From: Gammaproteobacteria bacterium
GTDB lineage: Bacteria; Pseudomonadota; Gammaproteobacteria; UBA4575
Reading direction: 5' to 3'
NCBI GenBank assembly: GCA_022824965.1
Contig: JAJDYY010000004.1
Location: 1-64,000 of the forward strand
DNA length: 64,000 nucleotides
Shown here: piece by piece, positions 37,073 to 46,708 of the stretch
How positions within the stretch are numbered: position 1 is the first letter of the stretch
Layout: each line of letters starts with the position of its first letter
The notes under the pieces: model-generated
What the model saw: the letters and a program-made list of their open reading frames with translations, nothing else
Database searches by the model: none
What the model was told of the DNA's origin: nothing
Translations under genes and position numbers: made by a program

Positions 37073-37885
37073 CTAGAAGCTGTACCGGATGCCTGCACCC
37101 GCATAGTGCCCATCAATCTCAGTATGGAACTTTGTACCCGTTACATCACCCTTCAACGCCGGATCATCGCCACCGAAATAACGCCAGTCCAGAGTAGCGG
37201 TGAGTGCGCGCTCCTGGGATCGGGATAACGCATACCCCAGGCCTGCGCCGAACTGATACGCAAACACCGTGTCATCATCATCGGCAAGTGAATTGCCGGT
37301 AGCTCTGGACTTGGCATCAATAGCCACCCGGGCGAACCCCAGTCCCCCGCCAATATAGGGCTTCCACGCAGACTGCAGATCGAAGTCGTAAAAGGCATTG
37401 GCCCAGACGGTCAGCATCGTGATGTCGCCCCTGATGCGACTGGTCCCCTTGGCCGCTTCTTCGTAGGTACTCTGTTGCTGCGGCGAAAGTGCAGCATACT
37501 CCAGCTCAAGCTCTGACGGAGGGAGACCACGGCTACTGCCATAGGCCACCAGCCCCAGGGCTCCGGGACTTTTGACATTCATTCGAGTGGTATCGTTTTC
37601 CTGATAGCTGATGTCGACTTCTGCTCGCAGACCACTGGCAAATGCATAGCCCGCGGTCCCTCGCAAGGCATATCCTGTATCGATGCTGGTTGTTGCATCA
37701 AGCGGAGGATACGTCCCATCCGGGTACGGAGCACTGACGTTGGCATCATCCATGAGGCTAAACCCGCCGCCTATACCGAGGTAGGGTCCGCTCCCTGCAT
37801 GGGCAACAGACCCAAAAATCAGCATCGCCATAATGACAAGGTGATAACGAATGACTGCTGTGGGGGAATTTCCGTGGGATACCAT
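37073..37885 (-). CDS. Outer-membrane beta-barrel protein, OmpA/porin-like
   Basis: A 270-residue protein with a clear signal peptide ending VAHA-GSGPYLGIGGG. The start at 37885 has AAGGAGTG upstream; the longer frame to 38128 is spurious. The body alternates barrel strands (YALRGTAGYAF, LTVWANAFYDF, KPYIGGGLGFARVAI) and ends HYAGAGIRYSF with a C-terminal phenylalanine, as expected of an eight-stranded barrel inserted by the BAM complex. The function is not evident. Confidence 0.8.
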   Translation of the reverse strand: MVSHGNSPTAVIRYHLVIMAMLIFGSVAHAGSGPYLGIGGGFSLMDDANVSAPYPDGTYPPLDATTSIDTGYALRGTAGYAFASGLRAEVDISYQENDTTRMNVKSPGALGLVAYGSSRGLPPSELELEYAALSPQQQSTYEEAAKGTSRIRGDITMLTVWANAFYDFDLQSAWKPYIGGGLGFARVAIDAKSRATGNSLADDDDTVFAYQFGAGLGYALSRSQERALTATLDWRYFGGDDPALKGDVTGTKFHTEIDGHYAGAGIRYSF

Positions 37886-38160
37886 GCTCACTCCTTCTGA
37901 ACAAAAAATTGTGTACCTGAGCACGCATTGTACCGTCTGCACGCATGCATTCATATTTGCCCAAGATGGGCCGCAGATTTGGCAATAACCTCTCGCACAC
38001 TTCGAACGGCATCCTGTCTGCCACCAACGGATCAATGTCGATTCACGGAACCGCCTGGGCATGCTAACCTTTCGATCAGGGCACGTTATGGGAGCTTCAC
38101 ATTCCAGGCCGGAACGCGCTTGGATCATGACAGGACAAAAAGGCCTAAGGAGGCCGTTGA

Positions 38161-38628
38161 ATGAACTTCAGGCGCAGACAGTTTCTTGCACTGCTGAGCG
38201 CCCTGCCGGTCCTGCCGGCGGCAACCGCAGCCACGGAAGAAAGCAGCACTATCTGGACCGTACAGAAGGCCCATGCAGAACTGCTGGAGGACCGCATCCG
38301 GCTGCTCGATATCCGTTCGCTCGGGGAATGGCGTGAGACGGGCGTTGCACAAGGCGCCTGGCCGGTCAGCATCCATCACTGGCGCTTCGTTGAACGCCTG
38401 TTTACTGCCCGGAACTTGGCCGAAAATCGACCCGTGGCCCTGATCTGTGCGACGGGTATCCGGTCCGGATCTGTCATGCGCGCCCTGCGACTGGCAAGCT
38501 ATGACGGCTTCATCGATGTCTCGGAGGGCATGCTGGGTTCAGATCGCGGCCAGGGATGGATCAAGGCAGGTCTGCCGGTGGTTCCCATGGAGGATGCATG
38601 GGCTGCCCTGCCCAAGGCACTCGCATAA
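38161..38628 (+). CDS. Exported rhodanese-like protein
   Basis: A 155-residue protein with a twin-arginine-like or Sec signal (RRRQFLALLSALPVLPA) and an AAGGAGG site just upstream. A single rhodanese domain follows, with the LLDIRSLGEW motif near residue 49 and the active cysteine in ALICATGIRSGSV near 101. Rhodaneses transfer sulfane sulfur; given the sulfur-oxidation genes elsewhere in the window, a periplasmic sulfur role is plausible. It lies between an outer-membrane barrel gene and a phosphoribosyltransferase. Confidence 0.85.
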   Translation: MNFRRRQFLALLSALPVLPAATAATEESSTIWTVQKAHAELLEDRIRLLDIRSLGEWRETGVAQGAWPVSIHHWRFVERLFTARNLAENRPVALICATGIRSGSVMRALRLASYDGFIDVSEGMLGSDRGQGWIKAGLPVVPMEDAWAALPKALA

Positions 38629-38645
38629 GCCCTGCTTGAGCCTGC

Positions 38646-39362
38646 TCAGCCCGAGTCGTAGACCATGGGCAGGTAGTAATTGACTTCCGACGTACTGTAG
38701 CCGATCAGGTCACACAGCCTGCGGCGGCACTCCTTCTCCGTCGCACCTCTTTGCTTCCAGACCGGGACCCGCTTCATCAGAGTCTCGATTCGCTCCCTGG
38801 GGGTAATGATCCAGGTATCCTGCTCCACCTCTCCAAAGAAAAAATCAGGAACAAAATGCTGTGCCGCCTCGGGCTTCATGTACAGGGTCAGCGTCAGGAC
38901 CTTGCCGGCACCCTTTTCCAGTACATGTTCGGAGGCCAGCTTCATCGTGTCTCCACTGTCCCCGAGGTCATCAATGATCAGCACCGTATGCCCTTCGACC
39001 GGCACGGAAATCCCCTGCTCTATCTGCGTTTGGCCTCGCTGCTGTCCCGGACCCTCATAGCCCTCGATGCCGAGGGTGCCGAACCGGATCTTCGCCGTGC
39101 CTTCAGGGCGTCCCTCAACCAGATGGTCGCAAAGTAAAATGCCGGGCAGCAGTCCCCCCAGACTGATCATCAGCGCCAAGGTGATTTCTTCGGCTTGCCC
39201 TCGCCTGCGGTCCTGGTGGGCATGTACCTGTCTTGCCAGCTCAAAACAGATGGCCGCCTCGATGGGATCGGGTATGAGCAGAAAGCTGAGTTCATCACCC
39301 GGGACCGAAACCCCCTGCGGGGTTCTCCAGTGATCGATATTCATGTCGTCAATCGTTCGCAT
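38646..39362 (-). CDS. Phosphoribosyltransferase-domain protein
   Basis: About 238 residues, ATG at 39362 preferred. The PRPP-binding motif is TVLIIDDLGDSGDTM near residue 130, and an N-terminal half contains LALMISLGGLLPGILLC. Members act on purines or pyrimidines, or regulate them; the substrate is unknown here. It follows the AddA gene on the same strand, 25 bases after it, and may be cotranscribed. Confidence 0.8.
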   Translation of the reverse strand: MRTIDDMNIDHWRTPQGVSVPGDELSFLLIPDPIEAAICFELARQVHAHQDRRRGQAEEITLALMISLGGLLPGILLCDHLVEGRPEGTAKIRFGTLGIEGYEGPGQQRGQTQIEQGISVPVEGHTVLIIDDLGDSGDTMKLASEHVLEKGAGKVLTLTLYMKPEAAQHFVPDFFFGEVEQDTWIITPRERIETLMKRVPVWKQRGATEKECRRRLCDLIGYSTSEVNYYLPMVYDSG

Positions 39363-39387
39363 ATCCGAGTATCGCCTTCTGCCTGCC

Positions 39388-42300
39388 TCAGCCTGAAGCA
39401 AAGGTCCATTGTCGCCAGCCGTTCAGCAAGGGAAAGTACAGTCCCAGACAGATCGGCTGTTCCCCCATCCTGGTCATGACGTTGGCGTACCGCTCAAGCT
39501 GTTCGCGATAGCGCTCCTGTTCCCGGTCGAGGAATTCGTCCAGGCTGCCGCCCTTGTGCGTGCTGGCCTTGTAGTCAATGATCCAGCGTATACCTTCTTC
39601 GTCCACGAAGGTCCTGTCAATCACAATGTGCTCGACCCGCTTGTCAACCCGGGCGCTCAATGCCAGCTCGCATTCCGGGTCACTGTGCGACCCGCTCAGG
39701 ATCCACCTGCCACGCTCGTCTGCCAGCGTGGCCTGCAGTGCCTTACACACGTTGGAATAGGCCACCTCGATCCTGTCCCCGGGCACAGCCATCTGTTTGA
39801 GGAGGCTGTAGCCGATGCGCTCCAGCTCGCGCACATCACCGGGTTGTTCAAGCCGCTCCAGGCCGATGGCTCCAACGTGCTGGAGCAGCCGATGCACGAC
39901 CGTGCCCACGTACCGCGCCGTCTCCCCGGCCCAGTCAAACGTGATCACATCCTCCTGGTCCGCAGCCACTGTCGAAGTGGCGATGGCCCGGATGGATGCC
40001 GGGGGTTCCGGCAACTGCCATCGTGCTGCCAGGCGCGGGCGCGCCTGGCCCGGTCCTGCAAAGCCCCGGGGAGATCCGGAAAAGGCGCTCGTCCCGGCAG
40101 CAGGAAATGCACTGCAAGGCCCGGCGAGCACCGCCTCGCAGTCTATGGCATCGGGATACAGGTGGGCCAGAAGGGAATCCGGGTGCGGTTCGGCCAGGCC
40201 ATCCTCTGCATCCCCGGTCTCGATGTGTCCGAGAAGATGCAACCGCTGCCTCGCGCGGGTCGCGGCCACGTACAACAGGCGCCCGTCCTCCAGGCGGCGC
40301 TTGATCTTTTCCAGGCGCTTCAGGTACGAAGCGGCAACACTCTCCTCTCCCTGTGCACTGATCGGGGCCAGCACGAGCCTCTGTTTGGACTCATCCCCGT
40401 ACTCCAGCCAGTGCAGCAGCTGGCTGTCCTCCTGGGACGGTCTGCGCGAAAGTCCCGGCAGGATCACCGTATCGAATTCCAGTCCCTTCGCCTTGTGGAT
40501 GGTCATCAGCTGCAGGGTGGCATCCGCCAGCACGTCGGGTGTGGCAAACAGCCTCTCCACCTGCTGCTCGAGGCTCGCAATTTCCAGGGATTCGCCTTCT
40601 TTTCCCAGGGTCTCGAGCAACCGGAAAAAACTCTCGGCATCTTCCAGTCCTGTCCTGTCCGGCATACACGCCGGCCCGCCCAGAGCGATCCATGCTCCTT
40701 CGACACTGCTCCTGAGCGAGCGCCGGGCCTGCTGGCCCAGTGCCGTTTCAAGCACCGGCCACACCCGCTCGATACGCACCTGCCCGTCCTCACTCAGGCA
40801 AGCCCGGCACCGGGCATCACCAAGCAGGTCGACCACCGTCCTGTCGCTGCTGTCACGAACCAGTGCATGCAGGTCTGCAAGGGTCAATCCGCAATACGGG
40901 GCGCGAAGCACGGCCAGCCAGGCAATCCGGTCACCCGGATGGCTCAGCGCCCGTGCCAGTGCCAGCAGGTCCTGGATGACCGTGCGACGGTTCAGCTGCT
41001 CAATCTCCACGGCCTGGAATCGAAGCCCGGCCTGCTTGAGCTGCACGGCGATTTCCGTCAGGTGTGTGCGGGCCCGCACCAGGATGGCCACGCTGCCCTG
41101 CGGGAACTCTGCCCGGGCCTGTCTGACGAGGGACAGCACCTGACCGGCCTCTGCCACTTCATCCCGCGCATCCAGCAGGTGCAGGGCAACGGCCGGATCA
41201 TCGATTGGCGGGTGGAAGGGGGATGATTTTGCATAGGACACCGCCCCTTCGTCGATATTGTCACGAGCGGGCAGAATCTTGGGGAAGTGCTGGTTGATCC
41301 AGTCCACGATGCCCTGCTGCGAGCGGAAATTGACGGTCAGGCGAAGGGGCTGCAGGATCACCTGACCGATCCCATGGCGGGCGGCTGCCAGGAAAAGCCC
41401 GACCTCGGCCTCCCGGAACCGGTAAATCGACTGCATGGGGTCGCCGACGACAAACAGGGTGCGCCCGTCATTGGACTGCCAGCCGGCCGTGAGCCGTACC
41501 AGCAACTCGTACTGGCTGTACGAAGTGTCCTGGAACTCGTCCACCAGCAGGTGCTGGATCCGGTAATCCAGGGCCAGGGCCAGGTCCGTCGGGGCTTCCG
41601 GCTCCCCGAGCGCCCGGAGCGCAGCCAGCACCAGCGCAGTGAAATCCACTTGTCCACGTTTGCTGAACGCGACCTCCAAGTGCGCGCTGGCGACCCGCAG
41701 CACCTGAACCAGCGCCTGCAGGACTTGCCAGTCGCGCTCTTCGTACCGGTGCGAAGGCAGGGCCTGCAGCACACGCAATTTCTCCCGCAAGCCATCGTGC
41801 TCGCCCAGGGAGTGCAGCAGGGACTCCATCTGCAGCTTGGCATCCTCAAACTCCTGCTTCTCTTCGGCGCCCCTGCCACTGCTCCGGGCTGGAAATCCCT
41901 GGCGTTTGGTCAGCGATTTTCGCCACTCTCCCGCCTGGGTCAGCAGCAGTTCCGCGATCCCCTCCCACGAGCTTCGGTCCTTTAATCGCGACCCCGGAAG
42001 GGATCGCAGGGTACTGCAGCCGGCGATGGCAGACTTCGTCTTCGCGGGCAGGTGCGAGGCGGCAAAGCGTGCCAGGCGGGCCAGTTCCTTGCCGCGGGCT
42101 GCAGGAAAGAGCCGGACCAGTTCAGCCAGCACCATGGTAATGCGCCCGGCCATGGCAGCCTCAAGCCGGTCGCGCTGCAGCTTCGGATCATCCGACCTTG
42201 CGATATGGCGCAGCCAGCGGTCCCGACCGCCAAGCATGGTGCAGACCAGGCCCTGCAGCAGGTCCAGCCGGTTGTCCAGGTGCTGCATCAGGTCAGCAAT

Positions 42301-42867
42301 GGAATCCGACCATGCCGCATCGGTTTCCAGGTCGAACAGGGTATTTCTGGCGGCTTCAAGATACAGGGGCTGTGCATCCTCAGCGATCTCCGGCACCGCA
42401 CCGAACTGCGACAGCACGGGCATCTGGCGGGCCAGTGCCGCACAAAGCGAATCGATGGTCTGTATCCGAAGGCGCGCCGGATGATCCAGCAATTGCCAGC
42501 CGCATTGGGCATCACGCTCGAGTGCCTTGCGTGCCAGGGTCCAGATGTGATGCTCATGCTCACCCTCGGGTGCCTCGCCGGTGCGCGCCGAGTCCAGGGC
42601 CAGCAGGATGCGCTGGCGCATCTCGGCAGCCGCCTTGCGCGTGAAGGTGATGGCAACGATTTCCTCCGGGGTCTCCACTCCGGCAAGCAGCACCAGGAAG
42701 CGCTGCATGAGCAATTCCGTTTTCCCCGAACCTGCCGGGGCCTGCACGATAAATGACTGGCAGGGATCCAGGGCACGGGCACGCGCCCTGTGATCGGCAA
42801 TGCGGCCCAGCGCCGATGCGACCCGGCTAGCCAACCCTGGACCTCCCCTGCCCGGCCATGGATTCAT
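39388..42867 (-). CDS. addA: AddA/RecB-type helicase-nuclease
   Basis: A 1159-residue UvrD/RecB-like protein for double-strand-break processing. Walker A APAGSGKTELLM is near residue 45, then VAITFTRKAAAEMR, HLLVDEFQDTSYSQYELL (motif II), VNFRSQQGIVDWI, and MTIHKAKGLEFDTVIL (motif V). The C-terminus has a nuclease domain with the catalytic IDYKAS and a following QxxxY helix. It overlaps the AddB-type gene by 41 bases, a coupled pair replacing RecBCD. AddA-like naming is the closest fit; the AddB partner is of the PD-(D/E)XK TIGR03623-like type. Confidence 0.88.
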   Translation of the reverse strand: MNPWPGRGGPGLASRVASALGRIADHRARARALDPCQSFIVQAPAGSGKTELLMQRFLVLLAGVETPEEIVAITFTRKAAAEMRQRILLALDSARTGEAPEGEHEHHIWTLARKALERDAQCGWQLLDHPARLRIQTIDSLCAALARQMPVLSQFGAVPEIAEDAQPLYLEAARNTLFDLETDAAWSDSIADLMQHLDNRLDLLQGLVCTMLGGRDRWLRHIARSDDPKLQRDRLEAAMAGRITMVLAELVRLFPAARGKELARLARFAASHLPAKTKSAIAGCSTLRSLPGSRLKDRSSWEGIAELLLTQAGEWRKSLTKRQGFPARSSGRGAEEKQEFEDAKLQMESLLHSLGEHDGLREKLRVLQALPSHRYEERDWQVLQALVQVLRVASAHLEVAFSKRGQVDFTALVLAALRALGEPEAPTDLALALDYRIQHLLVDEFQDTSYSQYELLVRLTAGWQSNDGRTLFVVGDPMQSIYRFREAEVGLFLAAARHGIGQVILQPLRLTVNFRSQQGIVDWINQHFPKILPARDNIDEGAVSYAKSSPFHPPIDDPAVALHLLDARDEVAEAGQVLSLVRQARAEFPQGSVAILVRARTHLTEIAVQLKQAGLRFQAVEIEQLNRRTVIQDLLALARALSHPGDRIAWLAVLRAPYCGLTLADLHALVRDSSDRTVVDLLGDARCRACLSEDGQVRIERVWPVLETALGQQARRSLRSSVEGAWIALGGPACMPDRTGLEDAESFFRLLETLGKEGESLEIASLEQQVERLFATPDVLADATLQLMTIHKAKGLEFDTVILPGLSRRPSQEDSQLLHWLEYGDESKQRLVLAPISAQGEESVAASYLKRLEKIKRRLEDGRLLYVAATRARQRLHLLGHIETGDAEDGLAEPHPDSLLAHLYPDAIDCEAVLAGPCSAFPAAGTSAFSGSPRGFAGPGQARPRLAARWQLPEPPASIRAIATSTVAADQEDVITFDWAGETARYVGTVVHRLLQHVGAIGLERLEQPGDVRELERIGYSLLKQMAVPGDRIEVAYSNVCKALQATLADERGRWILSGSHSDPECELALSARVDKRVEHIVIDRTFVDEEGIRWIIDYKASTHKGGSLDEFLDREQERYREQLERYANVMTRMGEQPICLGLYFPLLNGWRQWTFASG

Positions 42868-45565
42868 CGATACGGCACAGGGGTCCCAGCTCGCAGTACC
42901 GGCAGGTGTGCGGGTACTGTTTCGGGTTCACGGTGGCCTCACCTTCGCAAAAGGCCTCTCCCAGTGCCTCCATGGCGACCCGCCAGCGGTACAGCACCTC
43001 AAACCAGGACCCCGAATCACGGGTCTGGCGCATCCGGTTCCAGGCCCGCACGCCTTCAATCATGTTCTCATCCTCGACCACGCCCTTGAAGGCCATCGCG
43101 CCGGTGCGGACCTGCGCGAACAGCAGGCCTGCCACATCGCCGCTGACGGCCAGGCTGTAGAGCGGCAGCTGTGGCTCATCGGGCCGCTCCCCGAACCACT
43201 GGCTGGCCGAAACATGGCCGGTCTTGTAGTCGATCACCACCCGCCGGCCATCCTCGAGTTCATCGATACGGTCGATGCGCAGGCGAACCCCGAGCCTGCC
43301 AACCGTGATCTCATGGCTCGCCTCGCGTTCGATCACCTGGAAAGGCTCGCGGTGCTTTTCCCGTTCCAGCCATTCCAGCACCTGGGCGCGCAGGCGTTGC
43401 TCCTCCATCTTTTGAAATCGCTTCGTGAAGGTACGCGGATAGCGGCGGGATACCTCGGCGAGTGCCTCGGTCACCTGCTCACCGACCAGGGTTTGCAGCT
43501 GTTCGGTGTCCGCGGCCGCAAGCCGCTTGCTGGTATCCAGCGCCCCCCAGACCTTTTCCAGGACGCGGTGCATCAACGACCCGCGCACCATGGCATCCGG
43601 ACCGATTCCCGCCTGGTGAATGGCCCGCGCACCGAGGCGAAGTTCCGCGAATGCACGGAAGGGGCAAGCCGCCTGGAGCTTGAAAACGGCGCTTCCTCCC
43701 CTCACCTGCTCATCACCAAGCGCAGGGGCCGGATCATTCTCCAGCCAGGCAAGCTCGGCACTCTCATGGACCATGTCGTGCCAGAGCGGCTGATCCGGTT
43801 TAACCAGTGCTGCGGATTCGCTCACCGGCAGGTGAGCCACCAGGGGGCTCGGGCGCAGGACTTCATCGCCACTTTGCTGGGCACAGCTGACTACCACCTC
43901 GTTGGCGCAGGTCAGCAACCGCCGGGTCACGGTGCGTGCCGCTTGCAGCTCATGTACTTCGCTGGCATGTGGCAGTCGGGCTTCGCGCTGCATGGGCAGG
44001 GGGATGAACGCGTTCGCACGCAACGCCGGTGGCCAGACGCCGTCGTGCAGGCCCATGATCCACAGGTGGTCAAACTGGAACCAGCTCGCCTGGTACAGTT
44101 CCAGCACCTGCACCGGAGCCACCTCGGTTTGCGGCTGGAACAGGCGTTCGCGCGCCATGGCACCCAGTTGGGCCAGGGCCGTGGACAGGTGCATCGCGCC
44201 GGTCACGGGTTCCAGGGTCGCAAAGCCGACCAGCAGTTCCCGCCAGGCCTGTGCGCTCTGGTATTCCTCGCTGGACAGGGGGCGCCCCTTGGCCCAGCCG
44301 ATGGCTTCCAGCCCCCCGGCAAACCGCTCTGACCATTGCCCGGGACGGGCGGTGTCGCGAAAGTCCGACATGGCCTTGACCCAGCGGCCCAGGCGCTCTG
44401 CAAGCAAGGGGCAGGCCCACGGCCGGTCTTCCTGTGATGCCCGGTAGCGCAGGGTCCCCAGGGAGACTTCGAGCTCTCCCGACTCCCGGATCTGCACGTC
44501 CAGCAATGCACGGGGGCCGGCTTCATCCTGCCACCCGGAGATGAATGGCGAACGAAGCAGGTGGCTTGCCGCCTCCAAGTCTACGGCCCTGTTCAGCAGG
44601 CCAAGCAGTGTCAGGGCGGTGCGCACGATCGGGTACGCACTCAATGGCAAACCAAGCGAAAGGTTGTAGGGGCGCTCGACGGACCGCTGCGCGGGATGTG
44701 CGACCTGCGGGATCAGCATGTCATCGAGGGCCTGGCTCACGAATTCACGTTGTGCTGCAAATTCGGGAACGATCACACCAATGCTGGCCGCCGGATTCTT
44801 CTCGAGTCGTTCGCGCACCCAGCGTGCCATGCCGGTCGCCTCCTGGCGTGCATCCGGGAAAACCGTGCGCACGGCACGGGTATCCCTGTCCGCAAGCCGG
44901 ACCCAGCGGACCGTGCAGCCCGCCTCGACCAGCACACTCAACAGCAAGTGCTGGCGAGGAGCCAGTTCATCGAAACCGATCAGGACCAGCTCGTCCGGGA
45001 CAGCCAGACCTCCCTGCTGCAGGCACTTCTGCAATCGTTCACCAAGGCATGCGCCTGACAGCCAGCCCCGCTCCCTGCAGCGGGCATCGAAGCGTGTGGC
45101 CCACTGGAAGAATGCGAAGCTGTCGCGGTTGTACCGAAACCCGTCCCGGGTCAGTGGAAGGTTCCAGGACTGGACCAGTTGCCAGGCTTCCTGCACGTCC
45201 CGAACCACGCCCGGTACCTGCTGCAGGGGCTGCCCGGCGAGACTCTCGGTGACGATATCTTCCCAGATACGACGCTCCTGCTGGGACGTCAGCAGGAACG
45301 CGGGGTCCGGCACACCGCCCGAAACCACGGCTTCCTCCCAGACATTCTGCAGCCAGATGGGCCAGTGCCAGATCGGCGGGGTCGGCCAGGCATCAAGCCC
45401 CCGCTCGAGTGCGGCCTGTTCATATGCCCGCAAAGTGACCGCGGCCAGACGCTTGTTTCCGGTCACCACCGGGACACCCCGGTCCATGGCGTCGAACACG
45501 TCTGTCAGGGAGGCACTCTGGCGCTCGACCGCCTGCCCTCCTCTCTCACCTTTGCCGTCCTTCAT
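42827..45565 (-). CDS. PD-(D/E)XK nuclease, AddB-like partner of AddA
   Basis: A 912-residue DNA repair nuclease. The inactivated helicase half (PVVTGNKRLAAVTLRAY near residue 35) precedes a RecB-type nuclease with VVIDYKTGHVS near 780. A four-cysteine Fe-S arrangement is visible: AACPFRAFAEL near 625 and, at the C-terminus, the CRYCELGPLC cluster, as in AddB. It resembles the family annotated as a probable DNA repair protein (TIGR03623). It is upstream of AddA, with the two overlapping by 41 bases. Confidence 0.85.
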   Translation of the reverse strand: MKDGKGERGGQAVERQSASLTDVFDAMDRGVPVVTGNKRLAAVTLRAYEQAALERGLDAWPTPPIWHWPIWLQNVWEEAVVSGGVPDPAFLLTSQQERRIWEDIVTESLAGQPLQQVPGVVRDVQEAWQLVQSWNLPLTRDGFRYNRDSFAFFQWATRFDARCRERGWLSGACLGERLQKCLQQGGLAVPDELVLIGFDELAPRQHLLLSVLVEAGCTVRWVRLADRDTRAVRTVFPDARQEATGMARWVRERLEKNPAASIGVIVPEFAAQREFVSQALDDMLIPQVAHPAQRSVERPYNLSLGLPLSAYPIVRTALTLLGLLNRAVDLEAASHLLRSPFISGWQDEAGPRALLDVQIRESGELEVSLGTLRYRASQEDRPWACPLLAERLGRWVKAMSDFRDTARPGQWSERFAGGLEAIGWAKGRPLSSEEYQSAQAWRELLVGFATLEPVTGAMHLSTALAQLGAMARERLFQPQTEVAPVQVLELYQASWFQFDHLWIMGLHDGVWPPALRANAFIPLPMQREARLPHASEVHELQAARTVTRRLLTCANEVVVSCAQQSGDEVLRPSPLVAHLPVSESAALVKPDQPLWHDMVHESAELAWLENDPAPALGDEQVRGGSAVFKLQAACPFRAFAELRLGARAIHQAGIGPDAMVRGSLMHRVLEKVWGALDTSKRLAAADTEQLQTLVGEQVTEALAEVSRRYPRTFTKRFQKMEEQRLRAQVLEWLEREKHREPFQVIEREASHEITVGRLGVRLRIDRIDELEDGRRVVIDYKTGHVSASQWFGERPDEPQLPLYSLAVSGDVAGLLFAQVRTGAMAFKGVVEDENMIEGVRAWNRMRQTRDSGSWFEVLYRWRVAMEALGEAFCEGEATVNPKQYPHTCRYCELGPLCRIDESMAGQGRSRVG

Positions 45566-45758
45566 GCCGTGTGGTGGGTCAATGTCTCCGGGGATTTGCC
45601 GGAAAGTATAACCCGGCCCAGGGCAGTACGTGCCCGGCGCTTCAGTGCCGGGCAGTATGGAAATACTGTGGAATGGATAACGAGGCAGAACACAGGCAAC
45701 CCGTATCGATCGGGACTGCCTGTACGATCAAACGACGCGAAGACGGCGCGTTCAGGCC

Positions 45759-46232
45759 TTACGTGTGCATTTGCTTCTGGAGGTAATTCTCCAGGCCGAC
45801 CTTGTCGATCAGTTCAAGCTGGGTCTCCAGCCAATCGATATGCTCTTCCTCGGATTCAAGAATGTCCTCGAACAGCTCACGGCTCACGAAATCACTGATG
45901 GTTTCGGCATAGGCGATCGCCTCACGCAGCACCGGGGCGGCCTCCATTTCGAGCTTCAGGTCGCAGGTGAGCATTTCCTTCGCATTCTCACCGATATGCA
46001 GCTTCCCCAGTTCCTGCAGGTTCGGCAGGCCTTCGAGGAACAGGATCCGCTCAATCAGGCTGTCCGCGTGCTTCATCTCATCCACGGACTCGGAGTACTC
46101 GTGTTCACCCAGGTGGTGCAGTCCCCAGTCCTTGAACATCCTGGCGTGAAGGAAGTACTGGTTGATCGCGGTCAACTCGTTTTTCAGCACCTGGTTGAGG
46201 TAGTCAATGATTTTGGTGTTTTGCGGTTGCAT
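45759..46232 (-). CDS. bfr: Bacterioferritin
   Basis: A 157-residue iron-storage protein forming a 24-subunit shell. Ferroxidase residues fall in the expected contexts ([49 protein letters not shown]). The methionine in DEMKHAD would be the haem ligand. It is transcribed divergently from its ferredoxin partner, 144 bases away. Confidence 0.96.
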   Translation of the reverse strand: MQPQNTKIIDYLNQVLKNELTAINQYFLHARMFKDWGLHHLGEHEYSESVDEMKHADSLIERILFLEGLPNLQELGKLHIGENAKEMLTCDLKLEMEAAPVLREAIAYAETISDFVSRELFEDILESEEEHIDWLETQLELIDKVGLENYLQKQMHT

Positions 46233-46339
46233 GGTGTTCTCGCTCGTTGATTAGGCCAAGTATATATCAGGTGATTTTTTATGTATATCGCATAAGTTGC
46301 TGTTATAAATGATAGTAAGTATCGTTACTGTTCCCGGTT

Positions 46340-46372
46340 GTAATTACAAATGATTATTGTTTATAATCTCAC
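46340..46372. promoter_or_regulatory. Candidate Fur-like operator between bfr and bfd
   Basis: An A+T-rich segment just upstream of bfd (ACAAATGATTATTGTTTATA) resembles part of a Fur box (GATAATGATwATCATTATC). The match is partial, and no promoter elements were confirmed. The divergent iron-storage genes make iron-dependent control plausible. Confidence 0.35.
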
Positions 46373-46376
46373 TACC

Positions 46377-46607
46377 ATGTATGTCTGCCTGTGCCATGCG
46401 GTTAGAGAAGCCGAGATCAAAGCTGCGGCTGAGCGTGGCTGTGGTGATCTCAAGGCACTCGGCAAAACCCTGGGGGTGGGTACTCGTTGCGGACTCTGCC
46501 GGTGTGAGGCGCAATCCATCATGGATGCCGTACACCAGCGCGATTTCGGCAATGTACATGTATTGGCCTATGGTGCCAAGGACATGGCCGCCCCCATGCC
46601 TGCCTGA
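46377..46607 (+). CDS. bfd: Bacterioferritin-associated ferredoxin
   Basis: A 76-residue [2Fe-2S] protein. MYVCLCHAV starts the fold and TRCGLCRC supplies the other two cysteines, as in Bfd, which releases iron from bacterioferritin. An earlier ATG at 46350 gives a longer leader that breaks the family pattern; I use 46377. It diverges from bfr, and about 100 bases downstream begins a large nuclease-helicase gene. Confidence 0.93.
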   Translation: MYVCLCHAVREAEIKAAAERGCGDLKALGKTLGVGTRCGLCRCEAQSIMDAVHQRDFGNVHVLAYGAKDMAAPMPA

Positions 46608-46708
46608 TCCCCTCGCTTCTACAGTCAACTGTATGGGCCACAGCGGCCCACTCCGTGCAGCGCCCGCATTCCTTGGGGTCCTGAGCATCATTCGCTAGAA
46701 TCCGCACC

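Noticed and set aside
39409..41226. Plus-strand frame of 605 residues opposite AddA
   Set aside because: Shadow caused by high-GC codon use; the minus strand holds all helicase motifs.
42800..44332. Plus-strand frame of 510 residues opposite the AddB-like gene
   Set aside because: Shadow; the real gene has the nuclease and Fe-S cysteine motifs.
45630..45653. GC-rich hairpin (TGCCCGGC/GCCGGGCA) between bfr and addB
   Set aside because: It lacks a T-run on either strand, so I do not call it a terminator.
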